In this document: positions 1 through 7,746 of the stretch, in pieces
Layout: every line of letters starts with the position of its first letter
How positions within the stretch are numbered: the stretch's first letter is position 1
From: an uncultured Allosphingosinicella sp.
Lineage (GTDB): Bacteria > Pseudomonadota > Alphaproteobacteria > Sphingomonadales > Sphingomonadaceae
Reading direction: 5' to 3'
Length of the DNA stretch: 11,833 nucleotides
Assembly: GCA_934539295.1 (NCBI GenBank)
Contig: CAKTCN010000055.1
Coordinates: forward strand, 1 to 11,833
Translations under genes and position numbers: made by a program
The notes under the pieces: model-generated
Databases searched by the model: none
Seen by the model: the letters and a program-made list of their open reading frames with translations, nothing else
Told to the model about the DNA's origin: nothing

Positions 1-1
1 T

Positions 2-292
2 CGCAGCGGCATGACCAACCAGCGGCGATCCACTTAACGACCCCGCGAGCCTGTGCAGACAAACCGAGCCACCTCTCGGATCCGGGCTCCGCCGCATGAA
101 ATCCGGCCAGGTCGATGCCTCGGCCAGCGTCTCGGTGCCGGGGATCGTGCGGATCGCCGCCCGCGCACGACGGTCCAGATGCCGCTCGGCGATCGCCCCC
201 GTGATGCGGTGGCCGGTGTTGCCCCGGGCCAGGGCGGGTGCGGGCACGATCCCCACCACCAGAGCCGCAACAGACACCAGACACCGCATCAT
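2..292 (-). CDS. S1/P1-type nuclease, N-terminal part, possibly disrupted
   Basis: This exported zinc nuclease would cut single-stranded DNA or RNA in the periplasm or outside the cell. From 292 leftward the frame gives a signal peptide of about 22 residues ending PALA, then GNTGHRITGAIAE at about residues 24-36 and EASTWPDFMR at 58-67. Both blocks are typical of the S1/P1 family, with His28 and Asp64 as likely zinc ligands. The start is at 292 or 289; GGGGTGA just upstream fits 289 slightly better. It begins 11 bases after the TonB receptor stop, so co-transcription is likely. Two oddities are seen. The residue after the predicted cleavage site is Arg (CGG), where the family has a zinc-binding Trp (TGG). 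After about codon 72 (position 76 and below) the frame stays open but no longer looks like the family, as if an insertion or deletion lies there. Family membership of the first 70 residues is fairly secure; whether the gene is intact cannot be judged here. Confidence 0.7.
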   Translation of the reverse strand, partial: MMRCLVSVAALVVGIVPAPALARGNTGHRITGAIAERHLDRRARAAIRTIPGTETLAEASTWPDFMRRSPDPRGGSVCLHRLAGSLSGSPLVGHAAA

Positions 293-303
293 TGTCACCC
301 CGT

Positions 304-3300
304 TCAAAACTTCGCGGTCGCGCCCAGGAAGAAGCCCAAGCCGAGCGCGTCATAGGTGGTGGGATAGGTGTTGGCGCGCGGGTTCACGACGATCGGAGGC
401 TTGTGCGCCAGCACGTTGTTGATCCCGCCGGTGATCTTCATCCCCGCCGCAACGTCATAGGCGAACGCAACATCGAAATATTGCTGCGCTCGGATGCGCG
501 GGTTGGTCAGATTGGCAAGCACCGGCGTGGTCGTAGCGCCCGATCGCTTGGGCAACAGATAGGTGTCGATCGTCACCGCATCGATGAACCGCCCGCGGAC
601 GCTGAGGTCGAGCGGCCCCGTGCGCCAGGTGACGCGGGTCACGCCGCGGAATTCCGGGATCGGCTCGCCGCAGGTGGTACCGAACGATCCTACGCAACGG
701 TTCTTGATGTCGCGAAACGCCGCAACCGGTGTCGAGGTGAAGGCGCGCGTCCAGGTCCAGTTGGTGGCGAGCGAAATCGTGCTGCGGTCGCCCAGTCCCG
801 GGAGCCCGAAGCCGACGTCGAGGGTGTAGCGCGCGGCGAAGTCGACCCCCGAGGTCTTCAGCGATCCGGTGTTCGCCTGCAGGATCCGTGCGGTATATTG
901 GCCGCTGATCTCGCCCGTTGCGGGATTTCGGCTGATAGCCTGACAGAACGGGCTGCTGCTGTCCTGGATCACGTTGTAGCAGAGGTTCAGCGTGTTGTTC
1001 AGTCCGCCGCCCAGGGGCGCGATCGCGCCGTCCAGCGTGATGTTGAAATAGTCGACCGACAACTGCAGGCGCGGAATCGCGTGCGGGGTGATGACCGTGC
1101 CGAGCGTATAGGTGTCCGAACTCTCCACCCCCACGTCCGGGTTGCCGCCATAGGTGGCGGTGACCGTGTTGTTGGGCTGGACCGGCGTAGTGAACACCAG
1201 CGCGGCAGGGACGCCGCCGGTGACGCACAGCGCGCGGACCGCGGCGGTACGCGAGGCGGCCGGCTGGTAGCTCGAGCACGGATCGACCGCCGCCTCGCTG
1301 CTCTGGCGCAGTCCGCCGAACAGCTCGCCCACGTTCGGCGCACGCACCGCGCGCTGATATTGGCCGCGCAGCGCGATGCCATCGTCGACGCGCCACTCGA
1401 CGCCGCCGAGATAGGTCCAAACGCCGCCGACGCCCTTCAGGTCGTAATCCGAATAGCGGAACGCGCCGTTGACGCCGAGCCGCTGCACCAGCGGCAGGTC
1501 AGCGAGCAGGGGCAGCTTCACCTCCCCATAGATTTCGCGGGCGGCGATGCTGCCGTTGGTCGGCAGGCTGGCGGGGAAGCCGACCGCGTCGCCCGAGGCG
1601 AGGAACGGGTCGGGATCGTAGCGCGCCGACGATTTGCGCCATTCCGCGCCGACCGAGAAGGCGGCCGGCCCGTGCGGCAGGTCGAACAGCGTGCCCGAGA
1701 GGTTGAGTGCCGCGACCTGCTGACGCGCGACCGCGCGGTTGGTCGCGTCGCCGAGCAGCGAATCGGCGCCGGCCCGCGACATATTGGGGCCGAATATGTT
1801 GAGCAACGGCGCGGCGCCGCCGACCGAGAGCAGCCCCGCCTGGAACGCGCGACGCGAGATATTGCCCTCCTGCCGATCGGTCTGGCGGGTCTGGGCGAAG
1901 CTGTAATAGGCGTCGTAGGACAGGTCCTGCAGGAAGTCGGGCGCCACGTCGCCCAGTTTGCCGCGCAGGCCGGCGACGCCGCGCACAACATTGCGCTCGC
2001 TGCTGTTGAGCCGCTGCCCGACCTCGACGAGGCGGCGTGCGACGGTCAGCGACACGAGGCCGTCACCGGGGCGATTGGTCGCGCTGGTCGTGCGTTCGGC
2101 GCGGTCGAGCTGCGTCAGCACCTGCTGCATCGCGCCGCTGAGGTAGGGATTGTTGGTGTTGAGCAGGAAATTGCCGCCGATGCTGGCGGGCGCCAGCTGC
2201 TGGTCGACCGTGTTGCGGCTGTAATGGAATTCGCCATAGGCGGTCGCGCGGTCGCTGAAATCATAATGCGCGAACGCGTTGCCCATCCAACGCTGCTGCG
2301 GCACGATGAGGTAATTGTCGGGCTGGAGGTTGTAATTGTCCTGCGGGTCGAGCGCCGGGCGCGCGGCAGTGCCGGCATCGTTGAAGGTGAACCCGCGCGA
2401 GCCGAGCCCGCCCAGCCCCGCATTGATCAGCGCTGCGTCGAGCGCGGGGTTCGATCCCGACGACCCCACTACCGGCACGCCCGTAAAGCGACCGTTGGGG
2501 ATGTCGCCGCTGCCGCTGTTGATCAGCCCCGGCAGGCCACCGGCGCCGCGGCAGGTCGACCCGGTCGGGATCGCCAGCGGAGTCCCCGCCCCGCGCTTGT
2601 CATAGGAGTCGGCGGTGACGCAGCCGGCGACCAGCCATTGCGGCGCAAAGCTGCCACGTTCGGCGCGGGTGATCCCGCCGCGGTCGAGGTAATTGCCCGA
2701 CAGCGTGATGTTGCCGCGGCCGCCGTCGAAATTATGGCCGACAGTCAGGTCGATGCTGTACACCGGCGTCGCGGTCGGGCTGTCGAGGTTGAGCGTGCTG
2801 CCGAGTTCGATCCCGTGAAAATCGTCGCGCAGGATGAAGTTGACGACGCCGGTGATCGCGTCCGAGCCATAGACCGCGGACGACCCGCCGGTAACGATCT
2901 CGGTGCGCTTGATCAGCGCGGTCGGGATGGTGTTGAGGTCGGTGACCTGCTCGGGACCCGAAATGGTGAAGCGGCGGCCGTTGACAAGCACTAGGTTGCG
3001 CGTCGCGCCGAACCCGCGAAGGTTCACGTCGGCGGTGCCGCCGGGAACGACGTTGCCGTACGCGCCGCCATTGGTGGACGGCACGAACTGAGTCGAATTC
3101 TTAAAGATGTCCTCGACGTTAATCGCACCCGACAGGCGGATGTCCTCGGCGCTCACCACCGCGACCGGTGTCGCGGTGTTGCGCGCCAGCTGTGCGATGC
3201 GCGATCCGGTGACGACGATCTCGCCGGCGGCGTCGTCATTCTGCGTCTGTGGGGCCGGCTGTGCTGAGGGGGCACGCGCGCCAAGGCTGATCGACGTGCC

Positions 3301-3573
3301 CGTGTGGGCAATGACGTGCAAATCGGTGTCGCGCAGCAACTGATCCAACGCCGCATCGACCGTCATCCGACCCTTGACTGCCGAGGTTCGCTTGCCCGCC
3401 AGGTGACCCGCCGGCGCCACGATCTGTACCCCCGCCTGACGCGCGAAGGCAGGAATGCCCCGCACCGCTGCCTGCGCCGGCAAGTCGAATGCTCGGGTCT
3501 GCGCGAAGGCTGGCTGTGCCGCACACATCATCACTACGGCAACCGCCGTGCCGCATCCCGTCATCATTCGCAT
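304..3573 (-). CDS. TonB-dependent outer-membrane receptor/transducer with STN domain
   Basis: This 1089-residue outer-membrane active transporter is powered by TonB-ExbB-ExbD and can also signal to FecR. A signal peptide covers about residues 1-24 (cleavage after PAFA). An STN (secretin/TonB short N-terminal) domain spans about 27-97. A TonB-box-like region and plug start at GEIVVTGSRI (117-126). The plug holds VNLRGFGATRNLVLVNGRR (183-201) and SSAVYGSDAITGVVNFI (231-247). The remainder is a beta-barrel rich in aromatic and polar alternation, and it ends in Phe as outer-membrane proteins do. The STN domain and the upstream FecI/FecR pair identify a transducer-type receptor whose ligand controls its own expression. 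A GGGGG tract lies about 8 bases before the ATG. The substrate cannot be read from the sequence; the barrel resembles the broad sphingomonad group of large receptors, and iron chelates, sugars or nucleic-acid products all remain possible. Confidence 0.93.
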   Translation of the reverse strand: MRMMTGCGTAVAVVMMCAAQPAFAQTRAFDLPAQAAVRGIPAFARQAGVQIVAPAGHLAGKRTSAVKGRMTVDAALDQLLRDTDLHVIAHTGTSISLGARAPSAQPAPQTQNDDAAGEIVVTGSRIAQLARNTATPVAVVSAEDIRLSGAINVEDIFKNSTQFVPSTNGGAYGNVVPGGTADVNLRGFGATRNLVLVNGRRFTISGPEQVTDLNTIPTALIKRTEIVTGGSSAVYGSDAITGVVNFILRDDFHGIELGSTLNLDSPTATPVYSIDLTVGHNFDGGRGNITLSGNYLDRGGITRAERGSFAPQWLVAGCVTADSYDKRGAGTPLAIPTGSTCRGAGGLPGLINSGSGDIPNGRFTGVPVVGSSGSNPALDAALINAGLGGLGSRGFTFNDAGTAARPALDPQDNYNLQPDNYLIVPQQRWMGNAFAHYDFSDRATAYGEFHYSRNTVDQQLAPASIGGNFLLNTNNPYLSGAMQQVLTQLDRAERTTSATNRPGDGLVSLTVARRLVEVGQRLNSSERNVVRGVAGLRGKLGDVAPDFLQDLSYDAYYSFAQTRQTDRQEGNISRRAFQAGLLSVGGAAPLLNIFGPNMSRAGADSLLGDATNRAVARQQVAALNLSGTLFDLPHGPAAFSVGAEWRKSSARYDPDPFLASGDAVGFPASLPTNGSIAAREIYGEVKLPLLADLPLVQRLGVNGAFRYSDYDLKGVGGVWTYLGGVEWRVDDGIALRGQYQRAVRAPNVGELFGGLRQSSEAAVDPCSSYQPAASRTAAVRALCVTGGVPAALVFTTPVQPNNTVTATYGGNPDVGVESSDTYTLGTVITPHAIPRLQLSVDYFNITLDGAIAPLGGGLNNTLNLCYNVIQDSSSPFCQAISRNPATGEISGQYTARILQANTGSLKTSGVDFAARYTLDVGFGLPGLGDRSTISLATNWTWTRAFTSTPVAAFRDIKNRCVGSFGTTCGEPIPEFRGVTRVTWRTGPLDLSVRGRFIDAVTIDTYLLPKRSGATTTPVLANLTNPRIRAQQYFDVAFAYDVAAGMKITGGINNVLAHKPPIVVNPRANTYPTTYDALGLGFFLGATAKF

Positions 3574-3657
3574 GTAAAAGCCCCCAGTGGTCCGGCAGCG
3601 CCGGGTCTCGGGCGGTAGATGCTGGTGACAAATAGTTCCGCCACTGGAACAGAAAAA

Positions 3658-4623
3658 TTATTGCCGGCGCGTCGCGGGCGACAGCCTGACCAGATCCTCA
3701 CCGAGTTCCGCCCGCGCATTCAGGCTTGGGGCGATTGCCCGCGCGAACCCCTTGGGATCATTGGCGGCGAACATCCCCGTGATCGTCTCGCGCGCCAGCG
3801 TAGGGTCCGCAATCTCGAACCGCACATGCGTGTAGCGGCGGAACTGCTCGGTCGCCGCCGCCAGCGTGTCGCCCTGAAACGACAGCATCCCATCGCGCCA
3901 TGCCAGCGACCGTTGCAGCGCCTCCGGGTCCAGCCGCACGACCCGCATCGCACCGCCATCGCCCCGCTTCCCCAGCGAAGCCTGCATATCGGCGTCGAGG
4001 ACGACCGGAGTGGGCCCCTCGACTCGCAATCGCCCCTGGGCGACAAGCACGGCAAGCGGCAGGCTGTCGAGCATGCGCACGCCGAACGCCGCACTCGCCG
4101 CACGCAGCGTGAGTTGCTCTGCGAAGACCACGAACGGGCGGGCCGGATCCTGCGCGACCTCGAAAAAGGCTTCGCCGCAAAGCAAGGTAATCAGCCGCTG
4201 AGTAGCACCCAACGCATAGCGGATGCGCGTGTCCGCACCAAGCGTAACGGTCGACCCGTCCTCCAGCCCGATCTTGCGAACTTCGCCGATCCCGCTCGAC
4301 AGCGTCGAGCCGCTCCGCAGCAGCGGGATAACCGCGACAGCGGCAGACGCCGCGGCCATGCCGCCGACGATCATCCGCCGCCGCGTGATCAAAGGCCGCG
4401 CTTCTCGCCTGACCGGCGCAATGGGTTCGTCCTCCCGGGCGAGCCCCATCTCGGCATGTGACCAGATCGCCCGCGCGCGCGCCAGCGCCCCGATCCGCCG
4501 CACGTCCGCGCTCAGCCAATCGTCGAGCGCATCCTGTTCTCCATCGCCGAGCCCGCGATCCAGCTTCGCCGCCCAGCCCGCCGCCGCGTCATCGATAGTG
4601 TCTGCGGTCTCGCGATCGGTCAT
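3658..4623 (-). CDS. FecR-family anti-sigma factor / transmembrane sensor
   Basis: This 321-residue inner-membrane protein would hold the neighbouring ECF sigma factor and receive the signal from the receptor STN domain. The cytoplasmic N-terminus (about 1-60) has the DUF4880-type helix pattern with AAGWAAKLDRG and DALDDWL. A single membrane segment lies at about 83-104, after RRR. The periplasmic FecR domain follows (IGEVRKIGLEDGSTVTLGADT, then LLCGEAFFEVAQDPARPF). The C-terminal part (about 240-315) looks like the STN-like domain that contacts the receptor. The start is placed at 4623 because an AGGAAAG sequence lies upstream and homology begins right there; the longer open frame, up to 4710, reads through sigma-factor coding sequence. 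The gene overlaps the sigma gene by 35 bases, which implies translational coupling. The receptor starts 84 bases downstream. Confidence 0.92.
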   Translation of the reverse strand: MTDRETADTIDDAAAGWAAKLDRGLGDGEQDALDDWLSADVRRIGALARARAIWSHAEMGLAREDEPIAPVRREARPLITRRRMIVGGMAAASAAVAVIPLLRSGSTLSSGIGEVRKIGLEDGSTVTLGADTRIRYALGATQRLITLLCGEAFFEVAQDPARPFVVFAEQLTLRAASAAFGVRMLDSLPLAVLVAQGRLRVEGPTPVVLDADMQASLGKRGDGGAMRVVRLDPEALQRSLAWRDGMLSFQGDTLAAATEQFRRYTHVRFEIADPTLARETITGMFAANDPKGFARAIAPSLNARAELGEDLVRLSPATRRQ

Positions 4624-5224
4624 CGGTTTCGTGGCTTTCCTGCGCGTCCTCCACACCCTCGAACGGGTCGGCCTCGCGTGAGGATGCACGACGCACGGCT
4701 TTTCCGCCACGCCCGAACTGCTCCATCAATATTCTTATCCCGCGGGCAATGTGTTTCTCGACAGTATTTTCGGACAATGCGGTCGCCGCGGCGATCTCGC
4801 GCTGCGACAATCCCTCGACGCGACGTAGCCAGAACGCTCGCCGCGTCTGCGGCGGCATCGCACGGATCGCCTCGGCCACGCGCTCGAGATCCTCGCGACC
4901 GGCGGCGTGCTGAAACGGCGACGGGGTGTCGGCGGGGATGTCGAGGCTCGCCAAGTCCGCACTGGTGCTGATCGATACGATCTTCGCCCGACGGACATTC
5001 TGGAGGAACAGCGACTTCGCGACTTGGAACGCATAGCTGCGCGGATCGGTGATCCCATCGACGCTGTCGCGCATCGCCAGCACCGCATAGGTTTCCTGCA
5101 CCAAATCGTCGATATCGGGCTCGCGGAGCGCGCTGAAGCCCCGCAGCCACCGCCGCATCGCGGCTTCGTGCGGCACCACATGGATGGCCAGCCACCGGCT
5201 CCGATCATTGAGGGATATCCGCAT
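4589..5224 (-). CDS. FecI-type ECF sigma factor
   Basis: This 211-residue sigma-70 family factor of the extracytoplasmic-function class would direct RNA polymerase to the receptor promoter once FecR is signalled. Region 2 is seen as DIDDLVQETYAVLAM (about 38-52) and the segment with SYAFQVAKSLFLQNVRRAK. Region 4 has the helix-turn-helix GLSQREIAAATALSENTVEKHI (about 136-157) followed by ARGIRILMEQF. Length and layout are normal for FecI-like factors. The start at 5224 is supported by AGGCGG about 7 bases upstream. The C-terminal 40 residues are charged and rich in Arg/Asp, and the last part overlaps the FecR gene. It is first in the sigma-FecR-receptor-nuclease series. No promoter could be recognised upstream by eye. 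Confidence 0.93.
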   Translation of the reverse strand: MRISLNDRSRWLAIHVVPHEAAMRRWLRGFSALREPDIDDLVQETYAVLAMRDSVDGITDPRSYAFQVAKSLFLQNVRRAKIVSISTSADLASLDIPADTPSPFQHAAGREDLERVAEAIRAMPPQTRRAFWLRRVEGLSQREIAAATALSENTVEKHIARGIRILMEQFGRGGKAVRRASSREADPFEGVEDAQESHETDDRSRDRRHYR

Positions 5225-5464
5225 GGCGACCGCCTATGGCGCGAGTTTGTGACAGATGATCGGTCTCCGGCGTGCCGCTCACGGTACATGCTCAATGGCT
5301 TTCCCTTTGAAGCGCTGGAAGCTCCATCGGTTTGTAAAAGCACGCGCGGATAGTGATCTATCAACATGCCACGCTCGCCACGGCGAGCCGTTAAACCTTC
5401 GCTCAAACCGTGACTTTGCAGCGTTCGAAAACCAGATGTCTGGCAGGGCCACTCAGCGGCGGGC

Positions 5465-5535
5465 CTGACCCATGCTCGGTCGTTCCCAAGCTGTTTTGGG
5501 CTTTCCAGTTTCCGCCATCCATTCACGTCCGCAGC
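5465..5535 (+). repeat. Diverged intergenic direct repeat, copy 1
   Basis: Block A (5465-5485) begins CTGACCCA and ends GTCGTTC. Block B begins CCAG at 5505 and runs about 30 bases. Both blocks recur in the same order and orientation at 6578 and 6624. By eye block A matches at 16 of 21 positions and block B at about 23 of 31; the bases between the blocks do not match. The two copies bracket the 5634-6581 gene. They may be members of a dispersed intergenic repeat family. Confidence 0.4.
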
Positions 5536-5541
5536 AAGGTA

Positions 5542-5591
5542 GAGGCGGACGCGCCTCCGCATCGTTAATCCCGCTTCACAGATCGATGCGG
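5542..5591 (+). promoter_or_regulatory. Two adjacent inverted repeats upstream of the 5634 gene
   Basis: GAGGCG at 5542-5547 is matched by CGCCTC at 5552-5557, with a GACG loop. CCGCATCG at 5557-5564 is matched by CGATGCGG at 5584-5591, with 19 bases between. They share base 5557, so in RNA the hairpins would sit side by side, ending about 42 bases before the start codon. They could be an operator or a leader structure. No T-run follows, so neither looks like a terminator. Confidence 0.35.
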
Positions 5592-5633
5592 TGGCGTTAC
5601 GGTCTTGCCGAGTTTCTAAGCCGGGGGGCAGTC

Positions 5634-6581
5634 ATGAACTGGTACACGTCTCGGGCAGCGGTCCTCGCTGCGGCCCTAATCTGGTGCGCGACACCGGCAG
5701 GCGCGCAGTTTGGCGGATTGAACCTGGGAGATCTCGCCAAGCGCGCTGGAATCTCCATGCCCAGCCTCCACAAGCAGCCAATCTCCACCAGCCTGCCCGA
5801 CGCGCGCTGGGGCGACCCGAGCCAGGATGGCTTTGTTCCGCCCGCGCCCCGGCGCGAGCTCATCCAGTTGCAGCGGACGGCAAACGGAGGGTTCATCCTT
5901 CAGGCGGGCTACTACCATTTCAGTGACCAGAGCTACTGCCTGCATGCCGGCACCCATGGCCCAGGTGGCGGCGACGGCTACCTCTATGCGCCCCCAATCG
6001 GTGCGGCGAAAGATGCGGTGACCACCATCCTCCGCAACTCGGTCCAGCATCCGGAGATCGATCAGCACGTCATCCAGGCGCTGCTCTGGGCAATCCTGTC
6101 GCGCGCCAAGATCGAAGATCTGTCAGACGAGCAGCGGATGGCAGCATCGCAGTTGCTGCCCCCGCGCCAGCTCGCCGGCCTGAACCGCAATGTGCTAGAC
6201 ATGCTCTCGGCGGCGGCGATCGCGAACAATCTGCCGAGCGAGGTCCGGTCCGTGCTGCAGGCCGAAGCAGACCTGCGCCGAATGCTGACAACGCCAGGAA
6301 CCAGCTTCGGCGAGTTGGAGCGGGTTGCGGTGCTCGCCGGCATGGCGCCGGTGGGGCCCGGCAGTGTTGGAGTGCCGACCGGACGTTGGAGCCACCATCC
6401 CGACGGTTATTGGATTCGCTACCTGCCCAATAGCTACTCGAACACGGTTGTGGAGATCTGGGCCCCTGAAGGTTCGGCCGGCATCGGGAGGGAGTATGAT
6501 CCGGCTACCCACATTGCGGTCCCCGGCAATACCGCGCGCCAGCGCCTCATCCAGTCAGGGCGATCTTACGGCGCGGACTGA
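5634..6581 (+). CDS. Exported protein of unknown function, possible thioester-like domain
   Basis: I do not recognise this 315-residue protein. It has a clear signal peptide (about residues 1-24, with a hydrophobic Ala/Leu core and ending AGA), so it should be periplasmic or surface-exposed. The start at 5634 is chosen because the signal peptide begins there, just after a GGGGGG tract. A central block has YYHFSDQSYCLHAGTHGPG (93-111), then AVTTILRNS (128-136) and VIQALLWAI (146-154). A helical, Leu/Ala-rich stretch follows at about 160-240. The C-terminal block has GYWIRYLPN (258-266) and IAVPGNTARQRL (294-305). Cys102 is the only cysteine in the mature protein. The YCL...GDGY...IL.N...IQ..LW pattern recalls internal Cys-Gln thioester domains, but the Cys102-Gln148 spacing is shorter than usual there. 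No neighbour is in the same operon, and the gene is bracketed by diverged repeats. Confidence 0.85.
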   Translation: MNWYTSRAAVLAAALIWCATPAGAQFGGLNLGDLAKRAGISMPSLHKQPISTSLPDARWGDPSQDGFVPPAPRRELIQLQRTANGGFILQAGYYHFSDQSYCLHAGTHGPGGGDGYLYAPPIGAAKDAVTTILRNSVQHPEIDQHVIQALLWAILSRAKIEDLSDEQRMAASQLLPPRQLAGLNRNVLDMLSAAAIANNLPSEVRSVLQAEADLRRMLTTPGTSFGELERVAVLAGMAPVGPGSVGVPTGRWSHHPDGYWIRYLPNSYSNTVVEIWAPEGSAGIGREYDPATHIAVPGNTARQRLIQSGRSYGAD

Positions 6582-6654
6582 CCCACATCTGGCCGTTCAG
6601 GCCGCCCCCGCCCTCTAATCTCCCCAGCTTCGGTCGTCCGTTCATGTCGGCGGC
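6578..6654 (+). repeat. Diverged intergenic direct repeat, copy 2
   Basis: This second copy of the two-block repeat begins at CTGACCCA, which includes the stop codon of the 5634 gene (block A 6578-6598). Block B begins CCAG at 6624. The blocks lie 46 bases apart, against 40 in copy 1. It fills much of the 167-base space between the convergent 5634 gene and the LysR gene; I see no T-rich terminator there. Confidence 0.4.
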
Positions 6655-6748
6655 GTAAGCGCTCCAGGACGGCTAACCTCGTCCGCCACGCCGCTGCCAT
6701 TCTCTGAAACGATGATGCTTCGAGAAGCGAGGGGTCGCTCGCTCGGCA

Positions 6749-7639
6749 TCACTGGCCGACATAGGCGGCGAGTTCGTCAGGGGTTCCGTTCGGAAATGCC
6801 TGCTTCAGGTGGTCGAGGAACGCCGCGACCCGTGCGCTGAGCAGCCGTCGGGTGGGGTAGAGCGTCCATAGCGCGATATCGGGCGCATCCACCTCGCCCC
6901 ATTGTACCAGCCTGCCGTCCGCCAGATCGTGACTGACGAGCGAGATCGGCAGCCGCCCAGCACCGACACCGGCGCGCACGGCGTCGCGCACCATGATGAG
7001 GGACGAAAGTCCCAGCACCGGATCGACCGGCATTGTCACGACACCATTGGCCGACTTCACTCGCCAGGTCTGACGGTCGCCGGTCGTGCGCACCACCGCC
7101 GGCACGGTCATATCTCCTTCCGGACGGGCAAGCGCCGGGCTCGACACCACGACCAGCCTGTCGCGCAGGAAAGCGCGGCCGACCAAGCTCTCATCGGGTG
7201 CGGGATTGACGCGGATCACCAGGTCGTAGCCCTCCTCGATCATGTCGACCTCGCGGTCGTCGGTGGTCACCTCCAGCCGCACCGCGGGATGCTTGAGCGC
7301 GAACTCCGCCGCCAGCTTTCCCATCGCCGTTTGCGCGAACAACAGCGGCACGCTGAGCCGCAGCCGCCCTTTGGGCGCGCTGCCGCGGGAGGCGATGGCC
7401 GTCGCGGTTTCCTCCAGTTCGGTGAGCAGCAAGCCTGTGCGCGCGAACAACGCCCGGCCTTCCTCCGTCAGCTTCAGGTCGCGCGCGCCACGCTCAAACA
7501 GCCGGAGGTCGAGCGCGGCCTCCAACTCGGCCACGCGCCGCGACAGCGTCGCTTTGGGGCGGTTGGCGGCTCGTGCGGCGCGGCCGAAACCGCCGTGTCG
7601 GGCGACGAGCGTGAAGTCGGCAAGCGCAAGCAGGTCCAT
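6749..7639 (-). CDS. LysR-family transcriptional regulator
   Basis: This 296-residue DNA-binding regulator has a winged helix-turn-helix at about residues 1-60 (MDLLALADFTLVARHGGFG, then SRRVAELEAALDLRLFER). The substrate-binding fold covers about 90-290, with GRLRLSVPLLFAQ and the typical GYDLVIRV. The style is that of the CrgA-like LysR subgroup, which often controls a divergently transcribed oxidoreductase. The neighbour on the other strand starts 107 bases away and is the beginning of an NmrA-like NAD(P)-binding protein, which fits this arrangement. That target is truncated in this genome, so the regulator may have lost its partner. Length is normal and no damage is seen. Confidence 0.93.
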   Translation of the reverse strand: MDLLALADFTLVARHGGFGRAARAANRPKATLSRRVAELEAALDLRLFERGARDLKLTEEGRALFARTGLLLTELEETATAIASRGSAPKGRLRLSVPLLFAQTAMGKLAAEFALKHPAVRLEVTTDDREVDMIEEGYDLVIRVNPAPDESLVGRAFLRDRLVVVSSPALARPEGDMTVPAVVRTTGDRQTWRVKSANGVVTMPVDPVLGLSSLIMVRDAVRAGVGAGRLPISLVSHDLADGRLVQWGEVDAPDIALWTLYPTRRLLSARVAAFLDHLKQAFPNGTPDELAAYVGQ

Positions 7640-7746
7640 GAGCGTTCCATCAGCGAGACGGGGAGTCCAGATGTAGCGCCTATTCGACGCGCTGTGGATC
7701 GCTCATTTTACCCTCAGCCAAACGGCCTCAACCAAAGGAGCTTCCC
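7640..7746. promoter_or_regulatory. Divergent LysR/NmrA-like promoter region
   Basis: This is the 107-base divergent control region. A strong ribosome binding site, AAAGGAG at 7734-7740, precedes the ATG at 7747. LysR proteins usually bind a T-N11-A motif in such spacers, but I could not single out one site. The stop codon of the unrelated leftward gene (7714-7716) lies inside this region, which shows that the gene has run into a foreign control region. Confidence 0.55.

Larger units (their letters stand above)
5225..5633. other. 409-base intergenic region with inverted repeats
   Basis: This is the divergent spacer between the sigma factor (leftward) and the exported protein (rightward), so it should carry both promoters. 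I see no convincing -35/-10 pair. The frame upstream of 5634 stays open from 5472, but it reads repeat-like, Arg-rich sequence and precedes a clear signal peptide, so I treat it as non-coding. Inverted repeats near its right end are listed separately, and one copy of a diverged repeat lies at 5465-5535. Confidence 0.6.

Noticed and set aside
238..2994. Very long open frame (918 codons) on the plus strand
   Set aside because: It is antisense to the TonB receptor, Arg-rich and without domains. In GC-rich DNA such shadow frames are common.
3619..4461. 280-codon plus-strand open frame over the FecR gene
   Set aside because: Its composition is rich in Arg/Pro with no motif, and the opposite strand encodes a clear FecR protein.
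5472..5633. N-terminal extension of the exported protein up to 5472
   Set aside because: The extension reads a repeat and hairpins, is Arg-rich, and would bury a clear signal peptide 54 residues inside the protein.
6582..6748. Terminator between the convergent genes
   Set aside because: Only short stems (for example GCTTC/GAAGC near 6718) without a T-run were found.
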